Origin: S015-6 sp964384945 | Lineage (GTDB): Bacteria; Desulfobacterota; DSWW01 | Direction: 5' to 3' | DNA length: 64,000 bases | Assembly (NCBI GenBank): GCA_964384945.1 | Contig: CAYLMK010000002.1 | Location: 186,001-250,000, forward strand | Part shown: positions 25,227 through 34,316 of the stretch, in pieces | Layout of the letters: every line of letters begins with the position of its first letter | Position numbering within the stretch: the first letter of the stretch is position 1 | Notes under the pieces: generated by a model | Told to the model about the DNA's origin: nothing | The model's database searches: none | What the model saw: only the letters and a program-made list of their open reading frames with translations | Made by a program: the position numbers and the translations under genes

Positions 25227-26546
25227 ATGATGACATTCGGTGTTTTCATCCTCGTACTCGGAATCCTGGTCTTTATCCACGAATTCGGCCACTTTGTCTT
25301 TGCAAAGCGGGCTGGAGTCCGCATCGAGACCTTCTCGCTGGGGTTCGGCCCTCGCCTGGTCGGCTGGAAGAGGGGCGACACCGACTACCGGATTTCGGCG
25401 GTGCCCCTCGGCGGGTACGTGAAGATGACAGGGGAGGACCCGAAGGAAGAGGAGGCGGCCCGGGAGGACTCTTTCGCAAGAAAACCGGTTGCGGCTCGCA
25501 TGAAGATCGTCCTCGCCGGTCCCCTGATGAACCTCCTTCTTCCTTTCCTGCTCATGCCGCTCGTCTATCTCGTGGGGATCGAGCAGCCTGCATACCTCGA
25601 TGAGCCGGCCGTGGTAGGCTGGATCGAGCAGGGCACCCCCGCGGCGGAGGCGGGATTTCAGCCCGGGGACAGGATCGTGCGGATTCAGCAGGAGGAGATC
25701 AACACCTGGGAGAAGGCCCAGATCCTGTTCGCCTCGAACCCCAACCGGGCCCTCCGAGTCGAGTTTCTTCGAAACGGGGAACTCCGGCAGGCAGAGATCA
25801 CGCCAGCCTCCTCCGGATACGAGGGGGGCACCACCGGACTTGAGCACGAAAGGCCCGCCCTGATCGGCGGGGTCAGCCCCGACATGCCGGCGGAAAAGGC
25901 CGGGTTGCAGGCCGGGGACCGAATCGTCGCGATCGACGGGACACCCGTCCGCTACTGGGGCGAGATGGCAGAGATCATTCGGGCCCACCCGGAGGATCCT
26001 CTCACCATCGAAGTGAAGCGGGGGGAAGAGTCCCTGGCCGTGACCGTCAGCCCGACCTCGGACCCGGAAACCGGCAGCGGGCTCCTGGGAATCGCCTACC
26101 AGGAACGATCCGTATTCAAGCGCTACGGCCTCTGGAAATCCCTGAAGAACGGCATTCGGGACGTGGGCCGATCGTTCGTCCTCACCTTCTACGTTCTGGG
26201 CAAGCTGCTCTCGGGCGGCCTGTCGATCAAGACGCTGGGGGGCCCCATCCTGATTGCCAAGATGACCGGAGACGCGGCGCGGGTCGGATTGTCGAGCCTG
26301 ATCAGCTTCGTGGCCTTTCTCAGCCTTCAGCTCGGCATCCTCAACCTGCTGCCGATCCCCGTGCTGGATGGCGGCCACGTGGCGTTCCTGGCCCTGGAGT
26401 CCCTGCTGCGAAGGCCCATCAACATCCGGATTCGCGAGGCAGCCCAGCAGGTGGGGTTCGTTCTTCTCCTCGTGTTCATCCTGATCATCTCCTACAACGA
26501 CATACGACGCGTTCTGCCGATTCCGTGGGAGGAATTGTTTAAATAG
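25227..26546 (+). CDS. rseP: Site-2 intramembrane zinc metalloprotease RseP
   Basis: 439 residues. The active-site HEFGH is at 18-22 in the first membrane helix and the partner motif NLLPIPVLDGGH is near residue 370. Two PDZ domains lie between (about 115-200 and 205-290), the duplicated arrangement of Proteobacteria. RseP cuts anti-sigma factors and leftover signal peptides in the inner membrane. An AGGAAG ribosome site precedes ATG 25227. The stop is followed directly by the repeat array. Confidence 0.95.
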   Translation: MMTFGVFILVLGILVFIHEFGHFVFAKRAGVRIETFSLGFGPRLVGWKRGDTDYRISAVPLGGYVKMTGEDPKEEEAAREDSFARKPVAARMKIVLAGPLMNLLLPFLLMPLVYLVGIEQPAYLDEPAVVGWIEQGTPAAEAGFQPGDRIVRIQQEEINTWEKAQILFASNPNRALRVEFLRNGELRQAEITPASSGYEGGTTGLEHERPALIGGVSPDMPAEKAGLQAGDRIVAIDGTPVRYWGEMAEIIRAHPEDPLTIEVKRGEESLAVTVSPTSDPETGSGLLGIAYQERSVFKRYGLWKSLKNGIRDVGRSFVLTFYVLGKLLSGGLSIKTLGGPILIAKMTGDAARVGLSSLISFVAFLSLQLGILNLLPIPVLDGGHVAFLALESLLRRPINIRIREAAQQVGFVLLLVFILIISYNDIRRVLPIPWEELFK

Positions 26547-26763
26547 CTCTTAGCTGTTAGCTGTTAGCTGTTAGCTTTTAGGCGTTAGCTCTCGCCCCCC
26601 ACCTCATTCCACTCCCCTTGGGGGGGATGGGGGTGGGCTAATAGCTAACAGCTAATAGCTTGAGTAACCCTTAGGCGTTAGCTCTCGCCCCCCCACCTCA
26701 TTCCACTCCCCTTGGGGGGGGGATGGGGGTGGGCTAATAGCTAATAGCTAACAGCTAATAGCT
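26547..26763. repeat. Heptad-repeat array with two copies of a C/G-run hairpin module
   Basis: Non-coding. It begins with TTAGCTG-type 7-mers (26550-26577). A module follows twice: copy 1 at 26578-26660 (83 bp) and copy 2 at 26671-26763 (93 bp). Each copy has TTAGGCGTTAGC, a C-run, a conserved middle, a G-run and GGGTGGGC, then inverted heptads (TAATAGC/TAACAGC). Copy 2 differs by one extra C (7 against 6), two extra G (9 against 7) and one extra heptad. The outer heptads are inverted relative to those at the start, so the whole can fold into a large hairpin. Similar heptad repeats are scattered in other bacterial genomes as small mobile or expanding elements; that link is from memory. Confidence 0.85.
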
Positions 26764-26807
26764 GATTGGCCGCGGCCGATTCGAATACCCACCGAGGAAG
26801 CGGAGAC

Positions 26808-27494
26808 ATGCTGCTTCTTGGACTCGACACGAGCACCTCCTGCGGAAGCATCGCCCTGGTCGACTCGGACAAATTGCTCGCCGAGTGGAGCTTGAATGTC
26901 GGGAGAACCCATGCCGCACGCCTCCTGCCGGGCATCCGGCATCTCCTGGGTGAGGCCGGCATCAAAATCGGGCAGTTGGACGGCTTTGCCGTCACCGTCG
27001 GACCGGGGTCCTTTACGGGCCTCCGCATCGCCCTGACAACCGCCAAGACGCTTGCCCTGGTGACGGGTAAGCCTCTGGCCGGGATTCCGACCCTGGATGT
27101 GCTCGTCGAAAACGCCCCCTTCCTGCAAGGGCTGGTCTGCGCCGCGCTGGACGCCAGAAAGGGAGAAATCTTCGCCGCGGTGTACGAAAGGGATTCGCAG
27201 GGAACACAGAACCGACTCACAGACTACCTGTCGGTCCCCCCTGACCAGCTGGCGGAGAGGATTCACGGGCCCACCCTCCTGCTCGGAGACGCCGTCCCTC
27301 GCTACGGCGAGAGGCTCCGTAGGGAATGCCGCCACCCGATCACCCTTGCGCCGTCCGCGTACCATTACCCACGGGCATCCCTTCTCTGCCGGCTGGCGAT
27401 CCTGAAGCTGGCCCGGGACGATCGAACCCATCCCAGGGATCTCCAGGCCCTGTACGCGAGGGCCTCGGACGCGGAGATCCGCCGGAAGAAATGA
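26808..27494 (+). CDS. tsaB: tRNA t6A37 biosynthesis protein TsaB
   Basis: 228 residues. TsaB is the non-catalytic partner that dimerises with TsaD in threonylcarbamoyl-adenosine formation on tRNA. The start LLGLDTSTSCGSIALVDSD and the GFAVTVGPGSFTGLRIALTTAK segment (about 62-82) are diagnostic. ATG 26808 was chosen over an earlier in-frame ATG because GAGGAAG lies 8 nt upstream and the earlier one lies in the repeat flank. tsaD is in the same window at 56933; tsaE and tsaC are not seen. Confidence 0.93.
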   Translation: MLLLGLDTSTSCGSIALVDSDKLLAEWSLNVGRTHAARLLPGIRHLLGEAGIKIGQLDGFAVTVGPGSFTGLRIALTTAKTLALVTGKPLAGIPTLDVLVENAPFLQGLVCAALDARKGEIFAAVYERDSQGTQNRLTDYLSVPPDQLAERIHGPTLLLGDAVPRYGERLRRECRHPITLAPSAYHYPRASLLCRLAILKLARDDRTHPRDLQALYARASDAEIRRKK

Positions 27495-27650
27495 AGGGCC
27501 TGCCGGCGCATGGATCTTGGCGGTTGGCCGGGCTCGACCCTTCGGCCGCGGCCCCGTTCGAGGAACCAGGACGATCCGGGGAAGGTGCGGCGGGGGGTGG
27601 TTGGGATTGCGAGCGAAAGACCGACGTCCGACATCTTGGATCCCTGCTTC

Positions 27651-27679
27651 TTGACAAGTCATCCAACTCATTAGATATT
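27651..27679 (+). promoter_or_regulatory. Promoter of the ilv-psd-pss-leuA operon
   Basis: A perfect TTGACA (27651-27656), 17 nt, GATATT (27674-27679), 52 nt ahead of ilvD in an AT-rich dip. The rest of the 236-bp gap after tsaB holds no gene. Confidence 0.6.
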
Positions 27680-27730
27680 TGGCACTTTGCCTTGTTTCGG
27701 AAAACCGCACCCAGCGAGGATAGAAACGAA

Positions 27731-29470
27731 ATGCGTAGCGACCGAGTGAAGAAAGGCCTCGAACGGGCACCCGCCCGCGCGCTGCTTCATGCAACGGGTC
27801 TGCCGAAGGCAGAGATGGACAAGCCCTTCATCGGAATCGGAAACTCCTCGACCGACCTGGTCCCGGGCCATCTGAACCTGCCGGAGTTGGCACGCTTCGT
27901 CGAGAAGGGCGTGCACGCAGGGGGAGGCTACCCCTTCTTGTTCCACGTAGGCGCCCTCTGCGACGGCATCGCCATGGGCCACAGAGGAATGTTCTATTCC
28001 CTGCCCTTCCGGGAACTGGTCGCGGACATGGTCGAGTCCATCGCAGAAGCGCATGCGCTGGACGGCCTCGTGCTCATCACCAACTGCGACAAGATCACCC
28101 CCGGCATGCTCATGGCCGCCGCCCGCCTGGATATCCCGACCGTCATCCTGACCGCCGGACCGATGCTGGCCGGTCATCACAGGGGCCGCAGGCTCTCCCT
28201 CGTACGCGACACGTTCGAGGCGGTCGGAAGAAGGCAGCGGGGAGAGATAACCGACCAGGATCTGGAGGAACTGGAGATTTGCGCCTGTCCCGGGGCCGGG
28301 TCGTGTCAGGGCCTGTACACGGCCAATACCATGAACTGCCTGACCGAGGTGCTCGGCCTTTCGCTGCCGGGCTGCGGAACCGCACCGGCCGTCTCCGCCG
28401 AGAAACGCCGGATTGCGTTCGACAGCGGCCTGGCCCTGATGGACGCCGTGCGGGCCGACCGTACTCCCGGGAAGATCTTAACCCATACCGCCTTTGAGAA
28501 CGCCATCGCCGTGGACATGGCCCTGGGGGGGTCGACCAATACCGTTCTGCACCTGACCGCGATCGCACACGAAGCCGGGGTTCCTCTGTCCCTCGGCCTA
28601 TTTGACGAGATCAGCCGGGAAACCCCTCACCTGGGAGACCTGAGGCCCGGGGGCGAGTACTTCCTCGAAGACCTTCACCTGGCGGGAGGGATCCCTGCGG
28701 TCCTGCAGAGGTTGGGGGCCCGCGTCCGGGAAGGCCTCACCGTGAGCGGCAGGGATATCCGCGAGATTGCCCGCTCGGCCAGGCCCGAGGCCGGGCCGGT
28801 CCTGCGCACGGTGGAGGAGCCGTTGAGGCCGGAAGGCGGAATCGCGGTGCTGCGAGGCAATCTTGCGCCGGAAGGCGCCGTGGTCAAACAGTCTGCCGTG
28901 TCGAAGGAGATGCTCCGGTTCGAGGGAGCCGCCCGGGTGTTCGATTGCGAGGAAGACGCCCAGCAGGCGATTCTTTCCGGAAACATACGGGAAGGCGATG
29001 CGGTCGTCATTCGCTACGAGGGTCCGAGAGGGGGCCCGGGCATGCGCGAGATGCTGGCCCCAACGTCCGCCATCACGGGCATGGGGCTCAAGCGGGTGGT
29101 CCTGCTGACCGACGGCAGGTTCTCCGGCGGAACGCGAGGGCCTTGCGTGGGGCACATATCGCCGGAGGCGGCGGAAGGAGGCCCTCTCGGGCTGGTGCAA
29201 GAGGGGGATCGAATTGCGGTGGACATCCCGGGCCGAGCCCTTGACTGGAAAGTGGCTCCGGAGGAACAGGCCCGCCGCCGAGCCGCCTGGAGCGCCCCGC
29301 CGCCGAAGATCAGGCGGGGATACCTGGCTCGCTACGCGAGCCAGGTTACCTCCGCCCATACGGGGGCCGTGCTGGCCGCCGGGCCGGGCGGCCGTCGAAA
29401 CGTACAGGAGGCAGCAGGTCCGCATCCGAACAACTCGCGCAGCGGGAGGAAGAAGGAGATGAAGGGGTGA
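27731..29470 (+). CDS. ilvD: Dihydroxy-acid dehydratase
   Basis: 579 residues. It dehydrates 2,3-dihydroxy-isovalerate or -methylvalerate to the 2-keto acids of valine and isoleucine. Cluster-binding cysteines appear in ITNCDKITPGM and CPGAGSCQGLYTANTMN, and the C-terminal half has PEGAVVKQSAV, GDAVVIRYEGPRGGPGM and LLTDGRFSGGTRG. The frame is open far upstream, but ATG 27731 (MRSDRVKKG) matches the family N-terminus and has GAGGA 11 nt upstream. It is first in the operon. Its stop overlaps the GTG start of ilvB. Confidence 0.95.
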   Translation: MRSDRVKKGLERAPARALLHATGLPKAEMDKPFIGIGNSSTDLVPGHLNLPELARFVEKGVHAGGGYPFLFHVGALCDGIAMGHRGMFYSLPFRELVADMVESIAEAHALDGLVLITNCDKITPGMLMAAARLDIPTVILTAGPMLAGHHRGRRLSLVRDTFEAVGRRQRGEITDQDLEELEICACPGAGSCQGLYTANTMNCLTEVLGLSLPGCGTAPAVSAEKRRIAFDSGLALMDAVRADRTPGKILTHTAFENAIAVDMALGGSTNTVLHLTAIAHEAGVPLSLGLFDEISRETPHLGDLRPGGEYFLEDLHLAGGIPAVLQRLGARVREGLTVSGRDIREIARSARPEAGPVLRTVEEPLRPEGGIAVLRGNLAPEGAVVKQSAVSKEMLRFEGAARVFDCEEDAQQAILSGNIREGDAVVIRYEGPRGGPGMREMLAPTSAITGMGLKRVVLLTDGRFSGGTRGPCVGHISPEAAEGGPLGLVQEGDRIAVDIPGRALDWKVAPEEQARRRAAWSAPPPKIRRGYLARYASQVTSAHTGAVLAAGPGGRRNVQEAAGPHPNNSRSGRKKEMKG

Positions 29471-31158
29471 AGAGGCTTTCCGGAGCACAAGTATTTATCG
29501 AGTGCCTGAAACGGCAGAAGGTGGACACCCTCTTCGGCTTTCCGGGCGGCGCGGTTCTCAACCTGTACGACGAACTCTATCGCTCCGACATCCAGCATTT
29601 CCTCGTACGTCACGAGCAGGCCGCCGTGCACGCGGCCGACGGGTATGCCAGGGCCACGGGAAAGGTCGGGGTGTGCCTGGTTACATCCGGCCCGGGCGCC
29701 ACGAACACCGTGACCGGCCTGGCAACCGCTTACATGGACTCGATCCCGGTGGTCGTGTTCACCGGACAGGTCCCCACACAACTGATCGGCAACGATGCCT
29801 TCCAAGAGGCGGACATCCTGGGCATCACTCGCTCCTGCACAAAACACAACTACCTGGTCAAGTCGGTCAAGGACCTTGCCCGCATCATACACGAGGCCTT
29901 CCACATCGCCGCCACCGGAAGGCCGGGGCCTGTGGTCGTCGATATCCCCAAGGACGTCACTGCCGATGTCACATACTACCAGCCCCCCCTGCAGATCCGC
30001 ATTCCCGGATACAACCCGACCACCGAAGGCCATCCCGGCCAGATCGAACGGGCCCTCGACCTCCTCCTCAAGGCCAGGCGGCCCATCCTCTACGTGGGTG
30101 GCGGCATCATCAGCGCCAACGCCCATCGGGAGCTGAAGCGCTTCGCCGAGCGGTTCCGGCTGCCCGTGACCATGACCCTGATGGGCCTGGGAGGATTCCC
30201 GGGGGATCATCCTTTGAGCCTGGGGATGCTGGGCATGCACGGAACCTGCAGGGCCAACATGGCCATCTCGAACGCGGACCTGGTCATCGCCATCGGGGCC
30301 CGGTTCGATGACCGCGTCACCGGCCGCATCGACAGGTTCGCCACCCAAGCGAAGATCGTGCACATCGACATTGACCCTACATCGATCAGCAAGAACGTGG
30401 CGGTGGACATCCCGATCGTGGGTGACGCCAGGAGGGTGCTTCAGCAGATCCTTCAGATCCTGAAGAAGTCGAAATACGCGAAGGTCCGGACGCCCAAGAG
30501 AACCGAATGGCTCAATCAGATCGAGGCCTGGAAGAGAAGGAAGGTCCTGGCCTACAAAACCGATGGGGAACTCAAGCCCCAGTATGTGGTCGAGAAGATC
30601 TACGAGGCGACCCGGGGCGAGGCCCTGATCACGACCGAGGTGGGCCAGAACCAGATGTGGGCGGTTCAATACTACCACTTCAGGCGGCCCCGGACGCTGT
30701 TCACCTCCGGCGGGCTGGGAACGATGGGCTACGGCCTGCCCGCCGCCCTGGGCGTCCAGGTGGGCCGGCCGGGCAAGCTGGTCATCGACATTGCCGGCGA
30801 CGGCAGCATCCAGATGAACAGCCAGGAACTGGCGACCGCGGTTCAGTACGGCCTCCCCGTCAAGGTGGCAATTCTGAACAACGGGTACCTGGGCATGGTC
30901 AGGCAGTGGCAGGAGCTTTTCTACGGCAAGCGGTATTCCTGCGTGGACATGAGCGCCCAGCCGGACTTCGTCAAGCTCGCCGAGGCCTACGGGGCGGTCG
31001 GGCTTCGCGCGACGAAGGCGGAGGATGTGGCCCCGGTGCTCAAGGAGGCCTTTGCGTCCCCCAAGCCCGTGCTCATGGACTTCCATGTCTCCCGCGAGGA
31101 GGGTGTCTATCCGATGGTTCCGGCCGGGGCAGCCTTGACAGAGATGATCCTGTTGTAA
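29467..31158 (+). CDS. ilvB: Acetolactate synthase large subunit
   Basis: 563 residues, a thiamine-diphosphate enzyme making acetolactate and acetohydroxybutyrate. The catalytic glutamate is in RHEQAAVHAADGYARATG (about 47-64). The FAD-related middle domain and the C-terminal ThDP motif GDGSIQMNSQELATAVQYGLPVKVAILNN are intact. The start is GTG 29467, sharing four bases (GTGA) with the ilvD stop, behind a GGAGGAAGAAGGAG ribosome site. The regulatory subunit ilvN follows. Confidence 0.96.
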   Translation: MKRLSGAQVFIECLKRQKVDTLFGFPGGAVLNLYDELYRSDIQHFLVRHEQAAVHAADGYARATGKVGVCLVTSGPGATNTVTGLATAYMDSIPVVVFTGQVPTQLIGNDAFQEADILGITRSCTKHNYLVKSVKDLARIIHEAFHIAATGRPGPVVVDIPKDVTADVTYYQPPLQIRIPGYNPTTEGHPGQIERALDLLLKARRPILYVGGGIISANAHRELKRFAERFRLPVTMTLMGLGGFPGDHPLSLGMLGMHGTCRANMAISNADLVIAIGARFDDRVTGRIDRFATQAKIVHIDIDPTSISKNVAVDIPIVGDARRVLQQILQILKKSKYAKVRTPKRTEWLNQIEAWKRRKVLAYKTDGELKPQYVVEKIYEATRGEALITTEVGQNQMWAVQYYHFRRPRTLFTSGGLGTMGYGLPAALGVQVGRPGKLVIDIAGDGSIQMNSQELATAVQYGLPVKVAILNNGYLGMVRQWQELFYGKRYSCVDMSAQPDFVKLAEAYGAVGLRATKAEDVAPVLKEAFASPKPVLMDFHVSREEGVYPMVPAGAALTEMILL

Positions 31159-31228
31159 GAAATAGAAGAGAGTCCGGCGAAAAACGCTCCTGGCTCCAGG
31201 ACAACCGCCCCGAGGGGGCAAGATATCG

Positions 31229-31705
31229 ATGCGGCATACCATATCCGTGCTGGTGAAGAACGAATTCGGGGTGCTCTCCCGCGTCTCCGGCCTTTTCAGC
31301 GCCCGGGGGTTCAACATCGAGAGCCTCACGGTGGCCGAGACGCTGGATCCTCAGTTTTCCCGGATGACCATCGTGACCGAGGGGAACGAACAGATCATCG
31401 AGCAGATCCTCAAGCAGCTCCGGAAACTGATCGACGTCATCAAGGTCTCGGACCTGACAGGCAAGAGCTTTGTAGAACGTGAGCTCGCGCTGATCAAGGT
31501 CCGGGCCGAAGAGAACACGAGGGCGGAGGTGCTTCGGACCGTGGACATCTTCCGCGGAAAAGTGGTTGACGTCACGTCCAAGACCTACACGGTCGAGGTA
31601 ACGGGCACCGAGGACAAGATACGCGCGATCATCGATCTGCTCAGGCCGATGGGGATCAGGGAAATCACGCGCACGGGCAGGGTCGCGGTTCCGAGGGGAG
31701 ATTGA
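31229..31705 (+). CDS. ilvN: Acetolactate synthase regulatory small subunit
   Basis: 158 residues, the standard two-part form: an N-terminal ACT domain (about 3-75, beginning ISVLVKNEFGVLSRVSGLFSARGFNIESL) that binds valine, and a C-terminal domain. It gives feedback inhibition and full activity to the large subunit. It lies 70 nt after ilvB, with ilvC 99 nt further on. Confidence 0.95.
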   Translation: MRHTISVLVKNEFGVLSRVSGLFSARGFNIESLTVAETLDPQFSRMTIVTEGNEQIIEQILKQLRKLIDVIKVSDLTGKSFVERELALIKVRAEENTRAEVLRTVDIFRGKVVDVTSKTYTVEVTGTEDKIRAIIDLLRPMGIREITRTGRVAVPRGD

Positions 31706-31804
31706 TGGGAGGAGGAGCCCATCCCATGGCTCGGGAGTCAGGCCTGCCCATCCCCGCCTTCCGGAAAACCGGCAGGCGAGGAGGCCGATAGAAGGGAGTC
31801 GAGC

Positions 31805-32821
31805 ATGAATGTGTATTATGAGAAGGACGCGGATCTTGCCGTCCTGAAGGCCAAGAAGATCGCGATCGTCGGGTACGGCAGCCAGGGACACGCCCATGCC
31901 TTGAACCTTTCGGAAAGCGGCATGGACGTACGGGTGGGCCTCCGCCCGGGGGGCGGATCATGGGAGAAGGCCCGCAAGGCCGGGCTTTCGGTCAAGACGG
32001 TGACCGAGGCCGCCCGGGAGGCGGACATCATCATGCTTCTGGTTCCTGACGAGGCACAGCCGAAGATCTACCAGGATCTCATCGCCCCGGAGTTGGCCCC
32101 GGGAAAAGCGCTGGCCTTCGCACACGGGTTCAACATCCACTACGGGCAGATCCTGCCCCCGGAAGGCCTGGACGTCTTCATGGTGGCACCCAAAGCGCCC
32201 GGACACATGGTGCGGTACGAGTACACCCAAGGCAAAGGCGTTCCCGTGCTGATCGCTGTCTACCAGGACAGGAGCGGCAGGGCGCGGGATCTCGCCCTCG
32301 CCTACGCGGCCGCTCTGGGCGCAGGCAAGGCGGGTATCCTGGAGACGAGCTTCCGCGAGGAGACCGAAACGGACCTCTTCGGAGAGCAGGCGGTCCTGTG
32401 CGGCGGCGTCTCCGAACTGATCCTGGCCGGGTTCGAGACGCTGGTGGAGGCGGGTTATGCCCCCGAAATGGCCTATTTCGAGTGCCTTCACGAACTCAAG
32501 CTGATCGTGGATCTCATATACGAGGGCGGGCTGAGCAACATGTACTACTCGGTGAGCAACACCGCCCAGTACGGCGGGTTGAGCCGAGGAAGGAGAATCG
32601 TGGGAGACGCGGCCCGGGAGGAGATGGAGCGGATCCTCGAGGATGTACAGGACGGTTCCTTCGCGAGGGAATGGATCCTGGAGAATCAGGCCAATCGGCC
32701 CGTCTTCCGGGCCCTCACGCGCGCCATGGAGAACCACCCGCTGGAGGAGACGGGCGCGAGGCTCCGCAAGATGATGCCCTGGATCGAGAAACAGAAAAAG
32801 GTCGACAGGGAGAGGAATTGA
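31805..32821 (+). CDS. ilvC: Ketol-acid reductoisomerase
   Basis: 338 residues, the short class I enzyme that isomerises and reduces acetolactate with NADPH. The dinucleotide fold carries GYGSQGHAHALNL (about 24-36). The metal-binding region includes DLFGEQAVLCGGV and FECLHELKLIVDL. An AGAAGGGAG ribosome site lies ahead of ATG 31805. The stop overlaps the psd start by one base (TGATG). Confidence 0.96.
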   Translation: MNVYYEKDADLAVLKAKKIAIVGYGSQGHAHALNLSESGMDVRVGLRPGGGSWEKARKAGLSVKTVTEAAREADIIMLLVPDEAQPKIYQDLIAPELAPGKALAFAHGFNIHYGQILPPEGLDVFMVAPKAPGHMVRYEYTQGKGVPVLIAVYQDRSGRARDLALAYAAALGAGKAGILETSFREETETDLFGEQAVLCGGVSELILAGFETLVEAGYAPEMAYFECLHELKLIVDLIYEGGLSNMYYSVSNTAQYGGLSRGRRIVGDAAREEMERILEDVQDGSFAREWILENQANRPVFRALTRAMENHPLEETGARLRKMMPWIEKQKKVDRERN

Positions 32822-33468
32822 TGCACGGGGGGAACGAGCCCTACATCGTGCGGGAGGCGGTCCCGTTCCTTGCCCTCTTCGCCTTCTTGACGCTCCTCGC
32901 AGCTGCCTCGAGGTTGGGGGGGCTTGCCTGGATGCTGCTGTTCCTGACCCTGGCCGTCACCGCCTTCTTCCGCAACCCGCCCCGCTCGCTTCCCGAGGAC
33001 CCGAAGGCGGTGGTGTGCCCTGCGGACGGCAGGGTGCTCGGCATCGAAGAGACGGCCCCGGGCCGCCTGCTTCCCGTCCCGTCCCGAAGGATCAGCATCT
33101 TCATGAGCCCGCTGGATGTCCACATCAACCGTTCGCCCGTCACGGGAACCGTAACCCGCAAGGCTCACAAGCCCGGCAGGTTTCATGTGGCCAGCCGTCC
33201 CGAGGCCTCCCGTGAAAACGAGCGCACGGAGATCCTGATCCGGACGCCCGACGGACTCACCCTGGGCCTGGTTCAGATCGCCGGCCGCCTGGCGCGCAGG
33301 GTCGTCTGCTATCCCGCGGAGGGAGACTCCCTGAAGAGGGGAGAGCGGATCGGCCTCATTCGGTTCGGATCCCGGGTCGAACTCTTGCTTCCGCGGGAGA
33401 TCGCCGTGGCGGTCCTGCCGGGGCAGCGGGTAAAAGGAGGAGAGACGGTGATGGGGTATCTGCCATGA
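32821..33468 (+). CDS. psd: Phosphatidylserine decarboxylase, short archaeal-type
   Basis: 215 residues, the short PSD form. It makes phosphatidylethanolamine from phosphatidylserine and uses a pyruvoyl group formed by self-cleavage. The cleavage site is Gly183-Ser184 in RFGSRVELLLP. One or two membrane segments occupy about 14-50, and the FMSPLDVHINRSPVTG motif (about 94-109) is conserved. ATG 32821 overlaps the ilvC stop as TGATG, so translation is coupled. pssA, its substrate supplier, begins within its stop. Confidence 0.95.
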   Translation: MHGGNEPYIVREAVPFLALFAFLTLLAAASRLGGLAWMLLFLTLAVTAFFRNPPRSLPEDPKAVVCPADGRVLGIEETAPGRLLPVPSRRISIFMSPLDVHINRSPVTGTVTRKAHKPGRFHVASRPEASRENERTEILIRTPDGLTLGLVQIAGRLARRVVCYPAEGDSLKRGERIGLIRFGSRVELLLPREIAVAVLPGQRVKGGETVMGYLP

Positions 33469-34316
33469 ACACCCGATTCCGGCGAAGACCTCCGAAGGAA
33501 AGGCGGCGGATCCAGCGGGAAGATCTGAAAAGGGGGATTTTCATCCTCCCCAATCTGTTCACCTCGGCCAGCTTGTTCGCCGGGTTTTACTCCATCGTGG
33601 CCACGCTGAACGGCGACTTCGAAAAGGCCGCCTGGGCGGTCATCGTCTCCGGATTCTGTGATGCCGCCGACGGGAGGATCGCCCGTCTGACGGCCTCCAC
33701 GAGCAAGTTCGGTGTAGAGTACGACTCGCTTTCGGATCTGCTCGCCTTCGGGCTCGCGCCCGCCCTGCTCCTGTATGAGTGGGCCCTGAGGCCTTACGGG
33801 AAATGGGGCTGGTCGGTCGCATTCCTGTTCGTCGTGTGCGGTGCCCTGCGCCTGGCCCGGTACAACGTGCAGATCGAAGACGTGGAGGCCGTTTCTTTCA
33901 AGGGCCTGCCCATCCCCGCAGCCGCCGGCTTGGTGGTGGGCACGGTGCTCATCTTCCACAAGTTCGACAGGCCGGGCCCGACCGAGAACCCGACCGTTCT
34001 GTTCATCGTCTTCCTGCTGGCCCTTTTGATGGTGAGCAACGTCAAATACGCGAGCTTCAAGGAACTCAATCTCCGCAGGCGCAAGCCCTTCCCGGTGCTG
34101 CTCGGAATCATCGTGATGCTGATTCTGATCGTGAACGAGCCGCAGATCGTGGGATTCACCCTCGCCCTGCTTTATGTTCTGCACGGGCCTCTCTGGACCC
34201 TCCTGCTCCGGGCGAAGAGACGATCGATGCCGATATCGACGGCTCAGCATGGGCGCGGGGAGGAGGCAAACACCCTTGCGCAGGCAACGTCGAGGGAGAC
34301 GGAGAAGAACCGATGA
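33465..34316 (+). CDS. pssA: CDP-diacylglycerol-serine O-phosphatidyltransferase
   Basis: 283 residues, a membrane enzyme making phosphatidylserine from CDP-diacylglycerol and serine. The CDP-alcohol phosphotransferase motif, D-x2-DG-x2-AR-x8-G-x3-D-x3-D, is complete from CDAADGRIAR through GVEYDSLSD (about 64-88). Six or more membrane helices follow. A basic N-terminal stretch precedes LPNLFTSASLFAGFYS. ATG 33465 shares ATGA with the psd stop and its own stop overlaps leuA the same way, so four consecutive genes (ilvC-psd-pssA-leuA) are translationally linked. Confidence 0.95.
   Translation: MNTRFRRRPPKERRRIQREDLKRGIFILPNLFTSASLFAGFYSIVATLNGDFEKAAWAVIVSGFCDAADGRIARLTASTSKFGVEYDSLSDLLAFGLAPALLLYEWALRPYGKWGWSVAFLFVVCGALRLARYNVQIEDVEAVSFKGLPIPAAAGLVVGTVLIFHKFDRPGPTENPTVLFIVFLLALLMVSNVKYASFKELNLRRRKPFPVLLGIIVMLILIVNEPQIVGFTLALLYVLHGPLWTLLLRAKRRSMPISTAQHGRGEEANTLAQATSRETEKNR

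Noticed and set aside
27681..27696. Sigma-54 promoter (TGGCAC near a TTGC) ahead of ilvD
   Set aside because: The spacing between the two elements is wrong; a sigma-70 TTGACA-17-GATATT just upstream explains the operon.
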